DNA from: Letharia columbiana
Lineage: Eukaryota > Ascomycota > Lecanoromycetes > Lecanorales > Parmeliaceae
Length of the DNA stretch: 64,000 nt
Reading direction: 5' to 3'
NCBI RefSeq assembly: GCF_014066305.1
Contig: NW_023501050.1
Coordinates: 434,001 to 498,000 of the forward strand
Part shown: positions 63,352-64,000 of the stretch, in pieces
How the letters are laid out: the number at the start of each line of letters is the position of its first letter
Position numbering within the stretch: position 1 is the stretch's first letter
Notes under the pieces: generated by a model
Databases searched by the model: none
Seen by the model: only the letters and a program-made list of their open reading frames with translations
Told to the model about the DNA's origin: nothing
Position numbers and translations under genes: made by a program

Positions 63352-64000
63352 ATGGCATATGCCATGTCTTCTTGCTTTCGTTCAGACATTCTTAATCGCT
63401 ACAGCCAACAAAACACAATATTCTATTCATTCCTTGGGCTCAATGGGACACGTTCGCCCACAAAGATCTCCTTCTGTCTGCGTTCAAAGCGTTATGCTGG
63501 CGGGATTGGCGGACCCACGCCCGGGCAGATCCAGCTGCAGGGGGAAGATGCCAACGAAAGTACGCAGACTGAGCGAAGGAAGACCCGACTCACCTGGAGC
63601 CCAACGCTTTTCAAGATGTTTGAAAGCGCAGCCACAACATTAGCCTCAATCCTCGTACTGGGGCTGGCAGGGTATGGCTATCATCGGGTATGTAAATCCT
63701 TGAAGCTAAACGTTTCCATGTCGGACTACTTTTCGACCTGCAAACCATGATTCTCGAGCAAAAGCCTGTTGATGCCTATTCGAGCTGTCCCATCATTTGG
63801 GTCTTTGACTTCGAGAGGGGATGCTGACCCCGAAATGTTCGCAGTACTATAAATACCTGGTTCTAAAAAAGATGACGAAAGCATTTGAACCGGGCGATCC
63901 AGTTCTCGAACTAGCCGCTCTAGGAAGGGGAGTTCCTAGTACAGTGCTGGAAGAAGACGACCAGCCGTGGATACGAAAGGTCGAGCAACTCAAAATAGAC
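63352..64000 (+). CDS. N-terminal part of a gene with mitochondrial-type leader (3' end outside window)
   Basis: Exons are 63352-63687 and 63845 to beyond 64000, with a 157-bp intron (GTATGT to TTCGCAG) in phase 0. The first ~50 residues are basic and hydroxylated (FRSDILNRYSQQ, FCLRSKRYAGG), like a mitochondrial presequence. A single hydrophobic helix follows (AATTLASILVLGLAGYGYH), then YYKYLVLKKMTKAFEPGDP and VLELAALGRG. This arrangement recalls fungal membrane-anchored P-loop ATPases whose nucleotide-binding domain comes after such a linker, but that domain lies outside the window. The function is therefore a weak inference. The start is the first ATG in frame; an upstream TTG-initiated extension is unlikely. 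Confidence 0.62.

Overview
The window is nuclear DNA of a filamentous ascomycete (Pezizomycotina). Genes have short GT-AG introns of about 44-157 bp, and the families are typical of the group (Hut1, Clu1/TIF31, fungal rhodopsin-domain membrane protein, ferric reductase, Stb3, DUF2985, Sen15). A ~30-kb AT-rich block carries the signature of repeat-induced point mutation (RIP): CpA/TpG are nearly gone, TpA is in excess, CpG is kept, and ancient transposon frames are full of stops.

Left gene-rich arm (1-24,520): a partial zinc alcohol dehydrogenase (-), a Yippee protein (-), the UDP-galactose transporter Hut1 (-) divergent from Clu1/TIF31 (+), a six-exon rhodopsin-domain membrane protein (-) divergent from a large orphan protein (+), a ferric reductase (+) whose second exon turns abruptly GC-rich, an Stb3-type Sin3-binding repressor (-), and a TBC1D5-type Rab GAP (-) with a GC-AG intron. 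Gene models were rebuilt by hand from splice signals, reading-frame phase and family conservation.

AT island (about 24,628-54,960): no functional gene is visible. Recognisable wreckage is a LINE RNase H domain at the left edge (-), a pair of ~2.8-kb direct repeats 3.53 kb apart, 112-bp and 40-bp tandem repeats followed by a ~480-bp poly(A) tract, a Ty3/gypsy chromovirus with zinc knuckle, RT, RNase H, integrase and chromodomain (+), and a Tad-like LINE with endonuclease and RT (-) at the right edge.

Between the island and the next gene lie two small, largely unmutated inverted-repeat elements. One is 564 bp with a 9-bp target duplication and several internal palindromes. The other is 213 bp flanked by TA.

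Right arm (56,170-64,000): a Laa2/DUF5102-like AP-1 accessory protein (+), a DUF2985 membrane protein (-), divergent Sen15 (+), an unassigned polytopic membrane protein (-), and the 5' part of a gene with a mitochondrial-type N-terminus (+). The genes are mostly unrelated housekeeping or trafficking loci with no obvious biosynthetic cluster. The most unusual material is the RIP island, its poly(A)/tandem-repeat segment and the two inverted-repeat elements at its right border.
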